From NCBI RefSeq assembly GCF_048269545.1, contig NZ_JBLXIJ010000002.1, positions 470,493 through 534,492 on the forward strand: a stretch of 64,000 bases of DNA, written 5' to 3'. The translations under genes and the position numbers were made by a program. A model generated the notes under the pieces. It searched no databases. It worked only from the letters and a program-made list of their open reading frames with translations, and was not told the DNA's origin. This document shows positions 36,502 to 45,042 of this stretch, piece by piece. This stretch comes from Halpernia sp048269545. Lineage in GTDB: Bacteria; Bacteroidota; Bacteroidia; Flavobacteriales; Weeksellaceae. The stretch's first letter is position 1. Each line of letters opens with the position of its first letter.

Positions 36502-36529
36502 AAAAACCCTTCAGAAAAGAGGGGTTTTT
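36502..36529. terminator. Two-way terminator between convergent genes
   Basis: Arms 36502-36512 and 36519-36529 (AAAAACCC core pairing with GGGTTTTT, one G-U) with a 6-base loop. It serves the gene at 36006 (+) and lies just past the emrB-like stop (-). Confidence 0.8.
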
Positions 36530-36533
36530 ATTT

Positions 36534-38114
36534 TTAGTGCATGGCTTCGCTTAAATCTATTTTTGTTTTCATTTTTCGCTCTTTCACAAATAAAATAAAA
36601 GGAATACAAATAAGAAATAATAATCCTAAATAAAGAAAAACATCCATATAAGATAAAACTGCAGCTTGCTTTGTAACAGAATATTGCAAAGATTGATAAG
36701 CAGATTGTAAAGCAACATTTGGTGGCATTCCTTTAATCATAAAAGCAGATTTCAAACCTTGTAATCTTTGCTGAACCATCAAACTATTCACATCTAATTT
36801 CGACGCTAAATCTGCGGCATAACTTCCACTTCGGTTTGCCATAAAAGTGGTAATCGCAGCAATTCCAAAAGAACCTCCTAATTGTCGCATCATTCCGGTA
36901 AAAGCTGCACCTTGTCCAATTTCTTGTCCTTTTAAAGTACTTAAAGCTAAAGAAGTAATCGGAATAAATAACATTCCTAATCCCATTCCTCGAACAATTA
37001 ACATCCAAAAGAATGCAGGTTTTCCCGTATCTGGAGTTAAAATATTAAATCCCCAGAAACTATAGATAAAAAATAATAATAACCCGATAGAAACTAAAAC
37101 TTGTTGTTTTACACCATTAGTTAAAAGCCGCCCAATAATCGGCATCATAAATGCTGTTGTAAGCGCAGAAGGAATCATTAAAGCGCCAGATTCTAAAGCA
37201 GTCCAACCTAAAATTGTTTGTGTATAAAGAGGAACAATAAATGTGGAACCATACAAACCAAAACCGAGTACAAAAGACATAATTGTACCAATTCTTAAAT
37301 TCCCGTTTTTTAAAACCCTTAATTCTACAATTGGATATCGAAAAGTAAGTTCTCTCCAGAGAAATAAAATTAATCCAAAAATGGAAGTGATTGTTAAAAA
37401 AATAATAGTATTACTATCAAACCAATCATCTTCATGACCTCTTTCTAAAATAAATTGTAAAGAACCAACTGTGACTGCGAGAAGTGCAATTCCTAACCAA
37501 TCTACATCAGAAGCTTTTCTTTTATCTGCAAATTTTGGGCTTTTCACAAACTGAATTGTCATAATTGTCGCAATAATCCCGATTGGTAAATTAATATAAA
37601 AAATAAAAGGCCAACTAAAATTATCAACAATATAACCGCCTAAAGGTGGACCTAAAGTTGGGCCGATAATTACACCTAAACCATAAATGGCTTGCGCCAT
37701 ACTTCTTTTTGCAAGAGGGTAAGATTCTGTAATAATGGTTTGTGAAGTTACTAAAAGTGCGCCACCTCCAATTCCTTGTAGAAATCTAAAACCTACTAAT
37801 TCCCAAATATTCGTTGCATTTCCGCATAAAAAGGAGAAAACAGTGAAGATCATTATGGAAGCTGCAAAATAATTTCTGCGACCAAACTGTTGAGAAAGCC
37901 AACTCGTCATTGGAACAATAATGACATTCCCAATTGCATAAGCTGTAATAACCCAACCTACTTCTGAGAGTGTTGTACCAAGGTTTCCTTTCATTTCTGG
38001 TAAAGCAACATTTACAATTGTAGTATCTACAATCTCCAAAAGCGCACACAAAATAGCAGTAATTGTTATAATTACTCTTCTCACGCCATATTCTACTAAA
38101 GAATCATCTTGCAT
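36534..38114 (-). CDS. DHA2-family multidrug efflux MFS transporter (EmrB-like)
   Basis: 526 residues with 14 predicted membrane segments, as expected for the DHA2 drug:H+ antiporters. Motifs: ALLEIVDTTIVNVALPEM near 22-39 (motif D1), WLSQQFGRRNYF near 74 (motif A) and GIGGGALLVTSQTIITESYP near 113-132 with GVIIGPTLGPPLGGYIVD near 147-164 (motif C). It is the last gene of the tetR-tolC-emrA-emrB operon and, with the other two, should form an EmrAB-TolC-like tripartite pump through both membranes. The drug range is unknown. Confidence 0.93.
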   Translation of the reverse strand: MQDDSLVEYGVRRVIITITAILCALLEIVDTTIVNVALPEMKGNLGTTLSEVGWVITAYAIGNVIIVPMTSWLSQQFGRRNYFAASIMIFTVFSFLCGNATNIWELVGFRFLQGIGGGALLVTSQTIITESYPLAKRSMAQAIYGLGVIIGPTLGPPLGGYIVDNFSWPFIFYINLPIGIIATIMTIQFVKSPKFADKRKASDVDWLGIALLAVTVGSLQFILERGHEDDWFDSNTIIFLTITSIFGLILFLWRELTFRYPIVELRVLKNGNLRIGTIMSFVLGFGLYGSTFIVPLYTQTILGWTALESGALMIPSALTTAFMMPIIGRLLTNGVKQQVLVSIGLLLFFIYSFWGFNILTPDTGKPAFFWMLIVRGMGLGMLFIPITSLALSTLKGQEIGQGAAFTGMMRQLGGSFGIAAITTFMANRSGSYAADLASKLDVNSLMVQQRLQGLKSAFMIKGMPPNVALQSAYQSLQYSVTKQAAVLSYMDVFLYLGLLFLICIPFILFVKERKMKTKIDLSEAMH

Positions 38115-38169
38115 TTTTCTTTAAATTTTAATTTTAGATAATGAATTTGAAATTACAAATTTTGTTAAT

Positions 38170-39282
38170 CTAATCTAATGCGACGGTCACATTTACGTTC
38201 ATTCCTGCACGTAATTTATCAGATATTTTTTTATCTAAATTTGTGAAATTTATTTTTACAGGTAATCTTTGTACCACTTTTACAAAATTTCCACTTGCAT
38301 TATCTGGAGGTAAAATAGAAAATACTGAACCTGTCGCAGGTGAAAAAGAACTTACAACCCCTTCAAAATGTTTGTTTGGATAAGCGTCAATTTTAATATC
38401 CACTTTTTGACCTTCTACCATTTTTGTAAGTTGTGTTTCTTTAAAATTTGCAATTACCCATTTGGTATTATCTAAAACCAAACTAAATAATTGTGCTCCA
38501 GCTTGTAAAAATTGTCCTTTTTGAATTGGAACTTTTGAAACATAACCATCTTCTGGCGCTGTAATGATGGTGTATGATAAATTTAATTTTGCATTTTCTA
38601 CATCTACTTCTCTTTGTTTTGCCATTGAAGAAGCTATACCGATTTGCTCCGAACTTGCGGCGGTTTGAGAAGTTACAACACCTTGTTGTTGCGCAATTTG
38701 ATTTCTTTGATCCACCAAAACTTGTAATTGTCTATCTGCAGATTGTTTTGCCGCTAAAGCTGCATCATATTGCTGTTGCGTAATACTGTGATCTTTTACA
38801 AGATTTGAATATCTTTTCAAATCTTGTGAAGTTTTCCAAACGTTAACTTTTGCCGCTTCAATCTGTGAATTTGCAGTTGTAACTGCAGCTCTAGAAGTAT
38901 TAATATTTTCTCCTGTTGCTGCAGATGAAGCTTTTGCACTTGCAATATTACTTTTTGCAGTTCCAAGAGCAGCTTCCGCTTGTTCTAACATTAATTTTTG
39001 GTCTTTATTTTCCAAAATAATTAAAGTATCTCCTTTTTTTACAAACTGGTTATCTTTCACTTTTACTTCTGCAACATAGCCAGAAATTTTAGAAATAACG
39101 GGACTTAAATTTGCACCAATTTGTGCATCATCTGTTTCCTCATGTGTTTGATTAAATTTATAAAATCGGTAACCAAAAAAACCGCCTACCAAAATTAGAA
39201 CTGTTAAAATTATAGGGAAAATGAGGCTTTTTTTCTTTTTTGGTTTTGGGAATAATTCTTCTTGTTCGTTATTATTTTCCAT
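38170..39282 (-). CDS. HlyD/EmrA-family membrane fusion protein
   Basis: 370 residues. A cytoplasmic N-terminus (EELFPKPKKKKS), one membrane segment (about 20-41), a first half-lipoyl strand (SPVISKISGYVAEVKVKDNQFVKKGDTL near 65-92), a long alpha-helical hairpin (about 97-225, Ala/Gln-rich), then a second lipoyl half (TIITAPEDGYVSKVPIQKGQ) and a beta-barrel domain. It bridges EmrB and the TolC-type outer-membrane channel. Genes on both sides (55 bases to emrB, 15 to tolC) fit one operon. Confidence 0.92.
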   Translation of the reverse strand: MENNNEQEELFPKPKKKKSLIFPIILTVLILVGGFFGYRFYKFNQTHEETDDAQIGANLSPVISKISGYVAEVKVKDNQFVKKGDTLIILENKDQKLMLEQAEAALGTAKSNIASAKASSAATGENINTSRAAVTTANSQIEAAKVNVWKTSQDLKRYSNLVKDHSITQQQYDAALAAKQSADRQLQVLVDQRNQIAQQQGVVTSQTAASSEQIGIASSMAKQREVDVENAKLNLSYTIITAPEDGYVSKVPIQKGQFLQAGAQLFSLVLDNTKWVIANFKETQLTKMVEGQKVDIKIDAYPNKHFEGVVSSFSPATGSVFSILPPDNASGNFVKVVQRLPVKINFTNLDKKISDKLRAGMNVNVTVALD

Positions 39283-39297
39283 TATTATTTCTTTTTA

Positions 39298-40611
39298 TTA
39301 TTTATTTATTAAGATTCCGCTGGTTTGCAATAATTTTCTATAAGCTAAAGCTGCGTCAGCTTTTGCATTTACAACATTTACATCTGTAGAAATTTTGGCA
39401 GCATTCGCATCTAAAAGTTCTGTAATAGTTGCTAAACCATTATCATATTTATTTTTTGTAATTCTATAATTTTCCTCGGCTTGTTCTTGCGCTTTTTTAT
39501 AAACTTCAATTTTTTGATTTGAAAAATTTAAATTTTGATAATCTCTGTTAACTTCTAATTTAATTTGGTCATTCAGCAACTCATTATTTGCAGCTAATTC
39601 TTCTTCTATTGCTTGAGATTTGATGTAAGAAGAATTTTTCTTCCAAAGATTCGCAAGGTTATAATTAATTCCAACACCTACATTTATCGCATTATAAACG
39701 GTTAAAATTTTTGGAACATCTGCTGCAATATAACCTCCAGTTAAAGCGATTGTAGGTAAATTTTCTGCTTTTGCAGATTTTGTTCCTAATTCTGCCGCTC
39801 TTCTTTGGAGAGTTAAAGCTTGTAAATCTTTTCTATTTTGTTGCGCCGCAGTTAAATAATAATCTACAAAATTGAGATCTTTTTGTTCTGAAATATAATT
39901 TTCATCAACCTCTAAAACTGTATTTGTAGATAATCCCAAAAGCAAATTCATATTTATGGAAGCGATGGAATAATTATTTTTTGCTTCTAATAATTGTAAT
40001 TCTATATTGGAAGTTTGGAGATTGGCTTTCAACCGATCATTTCGGGCGAGAAGTCCATTGTTTTCAAGTTTCATAAAAGTTTCATCACGTTTTTGAGACG
40101 CTGTTAAATTTTCTTTTAAAACTTTTATCGCTTGGTTGGCTTTAAATAAATTATTATAAGCTTGCGCAATATTGTAAGAAACCGCTTGTTGATTATTTTC
40201 ATTTTTTAATTTCGAAGCTTCAACTAAGTATTCTGCAGATTGAATTCCGTATTTTATTCTTCCTCCAGAATAAAGCGGCAAAGATAAATTGGCTTGTGCA
40301 ATTAATGCAGAAGTCGGAGAAGGCGTTCCGTTTCCTGAACCTGGCTGTAAAAATTTCAAATTTACATTTGCATTTCCCAATCTTAAATAAGACCCAGAAA
40401 GTTTGAAATCTGGTAACTGACGATTTTTAGCTTCTAATAAATCTGCTGTTGCTTCAGAGATTTTTGCTTCGTCAATTTTTAAATTTTTACTATTTTTAAT
40501 ACCCATTTCAATTGCTTCATTTAGCGTGAGTATTTTTGTTTCTTGCGCATTCATAAAAGAAATACCCAGAAATAAGCTAAAAGCAAAGATGCTTTTTTTA
40601 ATTTTCTTCAT
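39298..40611 (-). CDS. TolC-family outer-membrane efflux channel
   Basis: 437 residues, signal peptide 1-22 (cleavage after MNA|Q). Two repeated OEP domains: LTLNEAIEMGIKNSKNLKIDEAKI near 27-50 at the start and paired long helices (about 130-230, 340-430). The last segment LATITELLDANAAKISTDVNVVNAKADAALAYRKL is typical of TolC family helices. It forms the outer-membrane exit of the efflux pump. Its start overlaps the end of the tetR gene by 14 bases, which ties it to that operon. Confidence 0.92.
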   Translation of the reverse strand: MKKIKKSIFAFSLFLGISFMNAQETKILTLNEAIEMGIKNSKNLKIDEAKISEATADLLEAKNRQLPDFKLSGSYLRLGNANVNLKFLQPGSGNGTPSPTSALIAQANLSLPLYSGGRIKYGIQSAEYLVEASKLKNENNQQAVSYNIAQAYNNLFKANQAIKVLKENLTASQKRDETFMKLENNGLLARNDRLKANLQTSNIELQLLEAKNNYSIASINMNLLLGLSTNTVLEVDENYISEQKDLNFVDYYLTAAQQNRKDLQALTLQRRAAELGTKSAKAENLPTIALTGGYIAADVPKILTVYNAINVGVGINYNLANLWKKNSSYIKSQAIEEELAANNELLNDQIKLEVNRDYQNLNFSNQKIEVYKKAQEQAEENYRITKNKYDNGLATITELLDANAAKISTDVNVVNAKADAALAYRKLLQTSGILINK

Positions 40612-41221
40612 AGCCTAAAAGATTTTTTAGAACTTGTTTAATATGTAAGTTTAATTCTTCAAAATAATGATCATCAAAATCTGAATTGTCTTTTGAAACA
40701 TTGAAATATTCTTTATACATCGGCAAACCATTCATTGCGTAAAACATCATTCCGTTTAAAGTGGCGTGTAAAAGTGCGATGTTTGGTAATTTTTTAAATA
40801 TTTTCTTTTCGAAACCTTCTCTACACAATTCATCATAAACTTTTAAATATCCCAGTTTGGAATTTTTCAGAAAAGTAATAATGCGTTCATTTTTATTGGT
40901 AAGTTGTTCAGTTTGCAGAATATTATAAAACACTTTCATTTGCCGAACTCTTTTTGTGTAACGATCCACAATTAATGAAATTTTCTCCCAAACGTTGAGT
41001 TTCTCATTGGCAATAATTTCCTGAATGTAACTTTGACTTTCCACCATTCTCATCTCAAAAAGCTTTTCCAAAAGTTTTTCTTTGGAACCAAAATAATAGG
41101 AAATCATAGAAATATTAACATTTGCAGCACGAGAAATCTCTCTTGTAGAAGTCTTCTCAAAACCTTTTTCAGAAAACAATTTTTCCGCTGCAAATAATAT
41201 ATTTTCTTCTTTAGAAATCAT
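40598..41221 (-). CDS. TetR-family regulator of the efflux operon
   Basis: 207 residues. The N-terminal helix-turn-helix is clear (about 8-52: AAEKLFSEKGFEKTSTREISRAANVNISMISYYFGSKEKLLEKLF in segments), the rest is an all-helical ligand-binding domain. It is the first gene of the operon, overlaps the tolC start, and its own promoter contains a 14-bp near-palindrome (41266-41279) that could be its operator. Self-repression relieved by a drug ligand is the expected mode for this arrangement. Confidence 0.93.
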   Translation of the reverse strand: MISKEENILFAAEKLFSEKGFEKTSTREISRAANVNISMISYYFGSKEKLLEKLFEMRMVESQSYIQEIIANEKLNVWEKISLIVDRYTKRVRQMKVFYNILQTEQLTNKNERIITFLKNSKLGYLKVYDELCREGFEKKIFKKLPNIALLHATLNGMMFYAMNGLPMYKEYFNVSKDNSDFDDHYFEELNLHIKQVLKNLLGYEEN

Positions 41222-41241
41222 TTCTTTATTTTTTGACGATG

Positions 41242-41279
41242 CAAAGATAAATAAAATTTAAATAAATCAAACGATTGAT
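41242..41279 (-). promoter_or_regulatory. Promoter and candidate TetR operator of the efflux operon
   Basis: On the minus strand TTTG (41268-41271), an 18-base spacer and TATCTTTG (41242-41249) form a full -33/-7 promoter, 20 bases before the tetR ATG. The -33 element is inside ATCAAACGATTGAT (41266-41279), 12 of 14 positions palindromic, a size and place that suit a TetR operator blocking polymerase. Confidence 0.65.
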
Positions 41280-41386
41280 TGATTTTATTTTTTACTTTTT
41301 TTAGTAAATTAATATTTAAGTTATTAGGTTATTAGATAGATTATTCAAAAATATATTTAATTTTAGACAGTTTAAAATTTAAATTT

Positions 41387-42583
41387 ATGTGGCTAAAAAA
41401 AATAACAATATTATTTTCAATTTTAATTTCTACAATAATTATAGCCCAAGATGAAAGATCGCAGTTACCTGATTTTTTACAAATGGCATATTTTGAATTA
41501 AATATTGGTTCCATTAATTATAATTTCACAAAAGAACAATTTACTACTTCACCTGGATATGATTTTCAGTCTGTTGAAGTTCCTCATACCGCAGTTAGAT
41601 TAGTTTTATTTGGCTATATATTTAACAAGAATTTATCAGCTCAAATTACTTATATGCGACCAGTTTATTGGGTTAAATATAAATATGCAAGTAATAATAT
41701 TCCGAAAAAAGCTTCTGTTTGGATGAATATTGTTGGACTTACAGGAAAGGCACAATTACCTCTCACAGAAAAAATTTCAGTTTTTGGTGAAGCCGGATTA
41801 GGAATTATTACAAGGCTCGGAGGAATTGGTTCGGAGGGAGTTGAAATTGTAAAAAAGGCAAATTACAGCACTGTACTTTTAGGCGGTGGTTTGAAATATA
41901 AATTAAATCCAAAAATTGATTTACTTTTAAGTTCTGTTTATTCGCCAGAAAATAAAAAAGTAAAACAACCTGCAACTTCATTTATTTCTGCAGGATTTGC
42001 GTATAATTTAAATCCGGTTTCAGATGAAAAAATAAAAGCAGCAGAAATAACAAATTATATTCATCCAAAACATTTATTTCAAGTAGGTTATTCCAGTTTA
42101 ATTTTGGGATATAACATTAACAATTCATTATCTAAAAGTGCATTATTTTGGGGTGGAAGTGCGGAAGTAAATCACGGAATAACAATTGATTACCGCCAAA
42201 ATGTTTTCCATACCGCTAAATATTTTTCTTTAGATTGGGGAATCGGAGCTGGTTTCTATACTACTAATATCAACAAAGAAAGTTTTTTCACAATTTCCGC
42301 TTATCCTATTTTTAGATTTAATTTTTTACACACAAAACCTATTGATGCCTATTTATATTATTCCGTTGCAGGACCTAGTTTTATTTCTAAAACATTAATT
42401 GATGGGTTTGATGGCGGTGGCAAATTTACTTTTCAAGATAACATGGGACTTGGTTTTTATCTAGGTAATGAGCGCCACTATAATTTAGAATTTAAAATTG
42501 GTCATTATTCTAATGGAAATATATTTACAAATAATGCCGGAGTTAAAATTCCTTTATCTATTAACCTTGGTTACACATTTTAG
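41387..42583 (+). CDS. Outer-membrane protein with C-terminal PagL-like acyloxyacyl hydrolase domain
   Basis: 398 residues, signal peptide 1-21 (cleavage near IIA|Q). The first half (about 30-210) looks like an eight-stranded barrel (QLPDFLQMAYFELNIGSINY..., SAGFAYNL). The second half (about 215-398) starts with LFQVGYSSLILGYNI and holds FKIGHYSNGNIFTNNAG near 371-387. In PagL the catalytic pair is His-x-Ser in an HxSN motif, and here HYSNG supplies it. The protein ends in an aromatic barrel strand (LGYTF). PagL removes the 3-position acyl chain from lipid A. Activity is inferred from one motif; the double-barrel layout is unusual for PagL, which is about 150 residues. Confidence 0.65.
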   Translation: MWLKKITILFSILISTIIIAQDERSQLPDFLQMAYFELNIGSINYNFTKEQFTTSPGYDFQSVEVPHTAVRLVLFGYIFNKNLSAQITYMRPVYWVKYKYASNNIPKKASVWMNIVGLTGKAQLPLTEKISVFGEAGLGIITRLGGIGSEGVEIVKKANYSTVLLGGGLKYKLNPKIDLLLSSVYSPENKKVKQPATSFISAGFAYNLNPVSDEKIKAAEITNYIHPKHLFQVGYSSLILGYNINNSLSKSALFWGGSAEVNHGITIDYRQNVFHTAKYFSLDWGIGAGFYTTNINKESFFTISAYPIFRFNFLHTKPIDAYLYYSVAGPSFISKTLIDGFDGGGKFTFQDNMGLGFYLGNERHYNLEFKIGHYSNGNIFTNNAGVKIPLSINLGYTF

Positions 42584-42697
42584 AAAATAAATATTAAAAA
42601 AAGCATATAAGTATTTAAAATTTTTACTGAAATAAATCGCAATTGTTATTTTTTTAAAGTTTTAACAAATTTTTAATTTTTCAATCATAAATTTAGT

Positions 42698-42705
42698 TAA
42701 ATTTG
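42698..42705 (+). promoter_or_regulatory. -7 box of the broken protease gene
   Basis: TAAATTTG, full match to TAnnTTTG, 30 bases upstream of the ATG at 42736. The promoter appears intact although the gene is not. Confidence 0.5.
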
Positions 42706-42735
42706 AGTCATTAATTAATATTTAAAAACGAAACT

Positions 42736-43193
42736 ATGAAAAAAACAATTTTACTCATTGCAATTTATTTTCAATTTCAATCTTTTCTCAAACTTGTGGA
42801 TTTGATGCTTTTCAAAATAAATTAGAACATAAGTTCCCAGAAGTTAAGAAAAATCGTTTAGAAACAGAAGCTAAACTTCAAAAAATGGATATACATTCCT
42901 ATTTAGGTTATGGACAAGCTGAAGATTATTCAGTAAAAATTACAAGCACTTTAGCGGTTACAGATTTACCACAAGTAAAAGGAGCGGTTGTTTATTCAAA
43001 ATCTGAAAATAAATTAACAATAGTAAATTCTTCCAACAATAAAGGTTTTGGAGATTATGAAGTTTATGATATTTCTGGTAAAACGGTTCAAAAAGGAAAT
43101 GCAAAAGATAATGTTATTTTGAAAAGAAGTCTTCCAAAAGGAACATATATTATAAAATACCAACACACTTCACAGAAATTTATTAATCAATAA
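42736..43193 (+). pseudogene. Remnant of a secreted protease-like gene with T9SS tail (frameshift and internal deletion)
   Basis: ATG at 42736 opens a signal peptide (MKKTILLIAIYF), but a base is missing in the T run at 42768-42771, and the frame stops after 29 codons. One frame over, the text continues sensibly: SISIFSQTCGFDAFQNKLE, then KKNRLETEAKLQKM, the usual beginning of secreted reprolysin-like metallopeptidases. Immediately after comes LGYGQAEDYSVKI, the usual end of a GEVED domain, and then a T9SS sorting tail (DYEVYDISGKTVQKG, LPKGTYIIKY). The whole catalytic centre of several hundred residues is thus missing. The 102 codons from 42885 are open but would be a fragment. Confidence 0.72.
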
Positions 43194-43200
43194 AATAATG

Positions 43201-43224
43201 AGAGCCGTTTTAAAACACGGCTCT
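43201..43224 (+). terminator. Terminator after the protease remnant
   Basis: 7-bp arms AGAGCCG (43201-43207) and CGGCTCT (43218-43224) followed by seven T. An ATG-initiated frame at 43198 would be translated through this hairpin, which argues for the later start of the next gene. Confidence 0.85.
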
Positions 43225-43245
43225 TTTTTTGTTACAAAATTTAAT

Positions 43246-43716
43246 ATGAAAAAGATTTTACTTTTAATAATACTTAATTTCTTCTGTTCACAATGTATTT
43301 CACAAGAAAAAGAAAAAAATAAAATGCCAAAATTGGAAACTATTTCTAGTCAAACATTAGATGAAAATTATTTTGTAGGGAATTGGCAAAACAGCAAAAC
43401 TTATTTTACAAGTGAAAATAAAAAGGAATTACAAGCTTCGCAAGAATGTGATAAAAATTCGTATTGGAAATTTATAAAAGAAAATGGAATTCTAAAACAA
43501 TCGAAGTTTACAGCAAAAGGTGAAAATTGCAGACAATTTATTTCTACAACTTATGGAAGAGTAAAAATAGAAAATAATATGATGACTTATTTTGTGGATG
43601 ATGTAAATTACACAGTAAAAATTAAAATTATTTCTACAACAGAATTTGTAGTAATGACAAGTGATTATATTGGAGGAAAGATGGTTTCAATTGAAAAAAC
43701 TTTTACTAAGATATAA
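43246..43716 (+). CDS. Small secreted protein, lipocalin-like size, unknown family
   Basis: 156 residues from the ATG at 43246, where a signal peptide begins (MKKILLLIILNFFCSQCISQ). An in-frame ATG at 43198 lies upstream of a terminator and adds a non-signal stretch, so it is rejected. The mature part has YFVGNWQNSKTYF, a WKFIKENGILKQSKF strand and repeated beta strands ending in VSIEKTF, as in lipocalin-like or DUF4488-like small barrels. A Cys in the signal region (SQC) could allow lipidation, but the lipobox is weak. Confidence 0.7.
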   Translation: MKKILLLIILNFFCSQCISQEKEKNKMPKLETISSQTLDENYFVGNWQNSKTYFTSENKKELQASQECDKNSYWKFIKENGILKQSKFTAKGENCRQFISTTYGRVKIENNMMTYFVDDVNYTVKIKIISTTEFVVMTSDYIGGKMVSIEKTFTKI

Positions 43717-43733
43717 TTTTTATTAAAAGATAT

Positions 43734-44849
43734 TTACGCTGCTCTGTGAATAAACCGCGTCAATTTAATTCCTAAATCCGCCCAAACAATTTTAGAATTT
43801 GCATTTCTGGCTAAATGATAATCTGCTTCAGAAATTTCTTCTAAAATAGATTCTATATTTTTACCATGAATGAAATTAGAGAAACTTTCCCATTTAAAAT
43901 TACCTTGCGCCAATTTCTTATAAACTAAGTTTTCCGCACCATAATTTTGCATCAAAGCCAAACGAAACATTTCTGCACAATAATCTAAAAATTGTTTTTG
44001 TTTTTCCTTATTCCAACTCGCAATACTTCTACTCCACTTTATAATTTCCTTTAAAGTTTGCGGTTGTTTTTTTGCTTGAAAAGCATAACGCACCCAATTC
44101 ACAAAAAGCTCTTCAAACTCTGAAACAGACTCATTTATATTTATTAAACTTTGTGCTACATTCCAATCTCCTTCTGCTGCGAAAATTATTTCATTTATTT
44201 TCTCTGGAGAAATTCCTTTTTCAGACAAAGCTTCAGAAATATCTTTATCCGAAATTCTTGGTACTTCTACCAATTGACATCTGGAAAAAATTGTCGGTAA
44301 AAAATCATCCGCTGATTCTGCAATTAGAAAAATAAGCGTATTTTCTGGCGGTTCTTCTAAAAATTTTAAAAATTTATTGGCAGCTTTTTCATTCATCTTA
44401 TCTGCTTGCCAAACTATTAAAATTTTTGTTCCACCTTCAAAACTTTTTATAGAGAAATTTGCATTTTTTTCTTCTACTTCATCGACGGAAATAAAAAGTT
44501 GTTTGTTTTGAGAATCTAAAATATCTTTCCACTCATTAAAATCAGAATAAGGATTTTCTAAAATCATCTGTCGAAATTCAGGAAACCATTTTTTACTAAA
44601 AGATTTTTTATCTTCAGTAAAAACAGGAAAACTAAAATGTAAATCCAAATGGTTTAAATGATCTATTTTTATTGAATTTGTTTCTTTTTCAGATTTTAAA
44701 ATCTCTTTCGCATAAGCCAAAACCAAAGGTAAAACGCCATATCCAGCTTTACCAATAAACATTTGAGCGTGACTTAAACGTTTTTCTTCCACACTTTTTT
44801 TTAAAGTATTTTTTAAGTTTTCTTGCCCAATAATTAAATCCCAATCCAT
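43734..44849 (-). CDS. holB: DNA polymerase III delta' subunit
   Basis: 371 residues. The start WDLIIGQENLKNTLKKSVEEKRLSHAQMFIG (3-33) is the DnaX/HolB clamp-loader signature. The P-loop position (GKAGYGVLPLV) lacks the GKT needed for ATP binding, as is normal for delta'. Then come LIVWQADKMNEKAANKFLKFLEEPPENTLIFLIAE near 140-175 and LPTIFSRCQLVEV near 180 (arginine-finger SRC motif). The subunit helps load the sliding clamp. A -7 box ends 4 bases before the ATG, so the message is probably leaderless. Confidence 0.92.
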   Translation of the reverse strand: MDWDLIIGQENLKNTLKKSVEEKRLSHAQMFIGKAGYGVLPLVLAYAKEILKSEKETNSIKIDHLNHLDLHFSFPVFTEDKKSFSKKWFPEFRQMILENPYSDFNEWKDILDSQNKQLFISVDEVEEKNANFSIKSFEGGTKILIVWQADKMNEKAANKFLKFLEEPPENTLIFLIAESADDFLPTIFSRCQLVEVPRISDKDISEALSEKGISPEKINEIIFAAEGDWNVAQSLININESVSEFEELFVNWVRYAFQAKKQPQTLKEIIKWSRSIASWNKEKQKQFLDYCAEMFRLALMQNYGAENLVYKKLAQGNFKWESFSNFIHGKNIESILEEISEADYHLARNANSKIVWADLGIKLTRFIHRAA

Positions 44850-44853
44850 TTTT

Positions 44854-44861
44854 CAAAGATA
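44854..44861 (-). promoter_or_regulatory. -7 box of the delta' gene, 4 bases from the ATG
   Basis: Reads TATCTTTG on the minus strand and is separated from the ATG at 44849 by 4 bases, implying little or no 5' leader. Confidence 0.65.
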
Positions 44862-45042
44862 ATTATAAGTTTTGAGTTTTTAATTATGAGTTAAAAGTTA
44901 ACATCGAAAAAAAATAAATTTTGAATAATTTAATCAATGCATACTATTAAAAATAAAATTATCCTTAACAAACTTTAACGGCGCTAAATTTTCACAATTC
45001 ATTATTAATTAAGATATTTGCGCATTATTTTTAAAAATAAAT

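Noticed and set aside
43198..43245. ATG at 43198 as start of the small secreted protein
   Set aside because: The frame would run through a terminator hairpin, and the signal peptide begins at 43246.
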